A stretch of DNA of 7,783 nt from an uncultured Bacteroidota bacterium (lineage in GTDB: Bacteria > Bacteroidota > Bacteroidia > Chitinophagales > Chitinophagaceae). Position numbers and translations under genes: made by a program. Position 1 is the stretch's first letter; each line of letters starts with the position of its first letter. This document shows positions 6,109-7,783 of this stretch, piece after piece. The stretch is from the NCBI GenBank assembly GCA_903905685.1, contig CAIVHI010000062.1:1-7783 (forward strand), given 5' to 3'. The notes under the pieces are model-generated. The model made no database searches and was not told the DNA's origin. It saw nothing but the letters and a program-made list of their open reading frames with translations.

Positions 6109-7680
6109 TTACAGGCTATAGTTGAGGGTGAAACGGAAGGCCGATTTTACGCTGAGGTGGTCGGTGGCGTGTAGTTGCACATTGCCGGTGCCCGAGGTGA
6201 GCAGGTTACCCCGCACCAAGCCGTGCCTCACGCGGCTGGCTATGGCCATGTAGCGCGCATGCTCATAAATGAAGTTGGTGGTCTGGGAGGTGCTGTCGCT
6301 CACAATGCCGTAGCCGTTCACTACGGCCGGCGGTATCAGGCTGCTGCTGGGCGTTACCAACGAGTCCAACACAACGTAGTTGCTGTCTACGAAGTAGAGC
6401 TGCACTTGCGCATAAACCGGGAATGCATTGGTGACCTGCACCGCAAACTGAGCCTTGGTGAGTAGTGCGGTATCGGGCGGCATTTGCAGCTTGATGGTAT
6501 CCTGCAATGCAAGTTGGATGATTTGGAAGCAGGCCGGCAATACGGCATTCACCGTGAAGCTTATCGTGCTCGTATCGGTCACAAAGCTATACAGGCTCCC
6601 GCTACCCGGATTCAAAGATACGTGGCCGTTGAACACCACATAGCTGGGCATGGGGTTGAGCAGGTTGCGGATATTGCTGTTGGTGCTGTCTATCGAATAG
6701 ATGCTCTGCATGGGTGCCTGCCCTATAAGGCTATCTCCCAAAATGGTCAGCCCGGGCAGCACCACCGTGTCGATGCTGCCGGTGGGCGATACGGCATAGA
6801 TGCTGTCTAACGACAACCCCAGCTTCGCGCCGAATGAATTTGCAAACTGAAGATGGAGCTGCGGGTTTTGTAGGCGGATGTTGGCATTCAATGCCTTGTT
6901 CATCACGCCAATCTTGACCGTGTCGTCGGGGAAGGGTACGGATACTGTGCCTAAAATGCCGTCCAAGAACTTGAATTGCAGGCTGGTCAAATCGAGTGCA
7001 AGCGACAGGCTGTTGGAGGGGCCTATGGGTTGGCCCGTGCCAGTGAGGGTGTAGTACACTTTATATGACATGTAATTGGACACGATGCCGCCATTGGTCA
7101 AGTCCAAAGTATAGCCGGTCAGGTCGGCATAGGCATCGGCAGCCGTGGAGGGGTAGGTGATGCCCAAGTTGATGGACAACGACGTGCCGCCGTTCACGAT
7201 GTTGGGGAATACGACCCTGATGGATACGTTTTGGTTGTAGGTAGATGTCATGCCCACATGAATGGTGCCGCCCTTTAAGCCCAAGTGCCGCAACTGGTCG
7301 CCCGCAGGGTCGGTGTAGTTGAAGGCCAACGCATTCGAATCGCTCACCGTGCCTCCCAGCGCCAAGCCCGAAATGGGGTTGGTAAGCGAGAACGACGGTG
7401 GCGTGAAATGCTGGTCGGGCGTGCTGATGAACTGCGATGCAGAGAAAGAATATGGTGCGCCCGAATAGTTTAGGGTGAGCAGGCCCGAACTCGGGTCGGT
7501 AGTTATGAGGGTATTGCCGTTCAACATGTTCTGCATCGTCAATCGCGACGATATGAATGGCAATGCCCAGTCGGGCGTCCAGTTGGTATAAACGATGTTC
7601 TTGAAGTTGAAGTCGTTTTTCTTGATGCAGCCCTGCACAAACAGGGCTGTCGACAAGACGATGAGGCAAATGCGTTTCAT
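6109..7680 (-). CDS. Large exported lipoprotein paired with the DUF5723-like barrel
   Basis: The product is 523 residues from ATG 7680. An upstream in-frame ATG at 7713 would add 11 polar residues before the signal peptide, so 7680 (MKRICLIVLSTALFVQGC) is preferred. The lipobox is VQGC with Cys at 18, followed by IKKNDF. The mature N-terminus contains WTPDWALPFISSRLTMQNML (34-53), a pattern I associate with Bacteroidota lipoproteins that sit next to DUF5723 genes; this association is from memory. The remainder is rich in Ser, Thr, Leu and Val with repeated strand-like segments, suggesting several beta-sandwich domains. There is no visible catalytic motif. It is the first gene of the minus-strand operon and lies 12 bases before the barrel gene. 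A role as surface-exposed or periplasmic partner of the barrel is inferred from this linkage. Confidence 0.82.
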   Translation of the reverse strand: MKRICLIVLSTALFVQGCIKKNDFNFKNIVYTNWTPDWALPFISSRLTMQNMLNGNTLITTDPSSGLLTLNYSGAPYSFSASQFISTPDQHFTPPSFSLTNPISGLALGGTVSDSNALAFNYTDPAGDQLRHLGLKGGTIHVGMTSTYNQNVSIRVVFPNIVNGGTSLSINLGITYPSTAADAYADLTGYTLDLTNGGIVSNYMSYKVYYTLTGTGQPIGPSNSLSLALDLTSLQFKFLDGILGTVSVPFPDDTVKIGVMNKALNANIRLQNPQLHLQFANSFGAKLGLSLDSIYAVSPTGSIDTVVLPGLTILGDSLIGQAPMQSIYSIDSTNSNIRNLLNPMPSYVVFNGHVSLNPGSGSLYSFVTDTSTISFTVNAVLPACFQIIQLALQDTIKLQMPPDTALLTKAQFAVQVTNAFPVYAQVQLYFVDSNYVVLDSLVTPSSSLIPPAVVNGYGIVSDSTSQTTNFIYEHARYMAIASRVRHGLVRGNLLTSGTGNVQLHATDHLSVKSAFRFTLNYSL

Positions 7681-7748
7681 AAGGTTGTTTTTTTCCTGCA
7701 ACACGGTGTCCACGCGTTAAAAAGGCAATTTGGGCATTCGTGTTTATT

Positions 7749-7768
7749 GCAAGGTAAAGTTAAAAGTA
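7749..7768 (-). promoter_or_regulatory. Possible promoter of the lipoprotein-barrel-ABC operon
   Basis: On the minus strand, TACTTTTA (7768-7761) and TACCTTGC (7756-7749) lie about 70-90 bases before the ATG at 7680. Both are close to the Bacteroidota -7 consensus TAnnTTTG, the second in the context CTTTACCTTGCAATAAA. TACTTTTA is identical to the element proposed upstream of the PIG-L gene. The -33 box would lie near the window edge and no clear TTTG is seen. Bases 7681-7748 would form the leader; nothing else is recognised there. Confidence 0.35.
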
Positions 7769-7783
7769 TATTGCCGGTTATCA

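Noticed and set aside
7061..7669. A 202-codon minus-strand frame overlapping the lipoprotein gene
   Set aside because: It is an alternative frame of a well-supported gene; its translation is His/Arg-rich and lacks any domain.
1..7783. CRISPR array, tRNA, rRNA, transposon ends or phage att sites
   Set aside because: No regularly spaced repeats, cloverleaf-like segments, transposase or integrase motifs, or long terminal inverted repeats were found by eye on either strand.

Overview
The window looks like chromosomal DNA of a Bacteroidota bacterium, probably of the Chitinophagaceae/Sphingobacteriia type. The main reasons are a DUF5723-type outer-membrane barrel protein paired with a lipoprotein, a long secreted PIG-L deacetylase of the kind common in this phylum, no Shine-Dalgarno sites before the starts, and promoter-like elements resembling the phylum's TAnnTTTG -7 box. 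No tRNA, rRNA, CRISPR array, transposase or integrase was recognised.

Layout. (1) Positions 1-445, minus strand: the N-terminal 148 codons of a gene that runs off the left edge. It reads like the N-lobe and catalytic-loop region of a kinase fold with the catalytic residues missing. It and its upstream region are AT-rich (about 37% GC by hand count of bases 1-120, 32% for 541-600). (2) Positions 446-931: gene-free, with a perfect 9-bp inverted repeat just before the left gene, a sharp rise in GC near 660-690, and a probable promoter and leader hairpin for the next gene. (3) Positions 932-3394, plus strand: a secreted 820-residue PIG-L/LmbE-family deacetylase with a C-terminal amidotransferase-like domain. 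It is followed on the same strand by a small unknown lipoprotein (3454-3942). (4) Positions 7680-3965, minus strand: a likely three-gene operon read right to left, consisting of a 523-residue lipoprotein, a DUF5723-type outer-membrane protein starting 12 bp after it, and, after a 119-bp spacer with competing inverted repeats, an orphan ABC ATPase. The plus and minus groups converge with a 22-bp gap.

How the genes may work together. The lipoprotein and barrel gene are tightly linked and probably act together at the outer membrane. The ABC ATPase may be cotranscribed, but no permease is present. The PIG-L protein and the small lipoprotein are both exported and may share a transcript. Most of the window is ordinary cell-envelope gene content. 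The items most worth a second look are the truncated pseudokinase-like gene in AT-rich DNA, the ABC ATPase with unusual Q- and H-loops, and the alternative-pairing spacer. I do not see a clear previously undescribed system.
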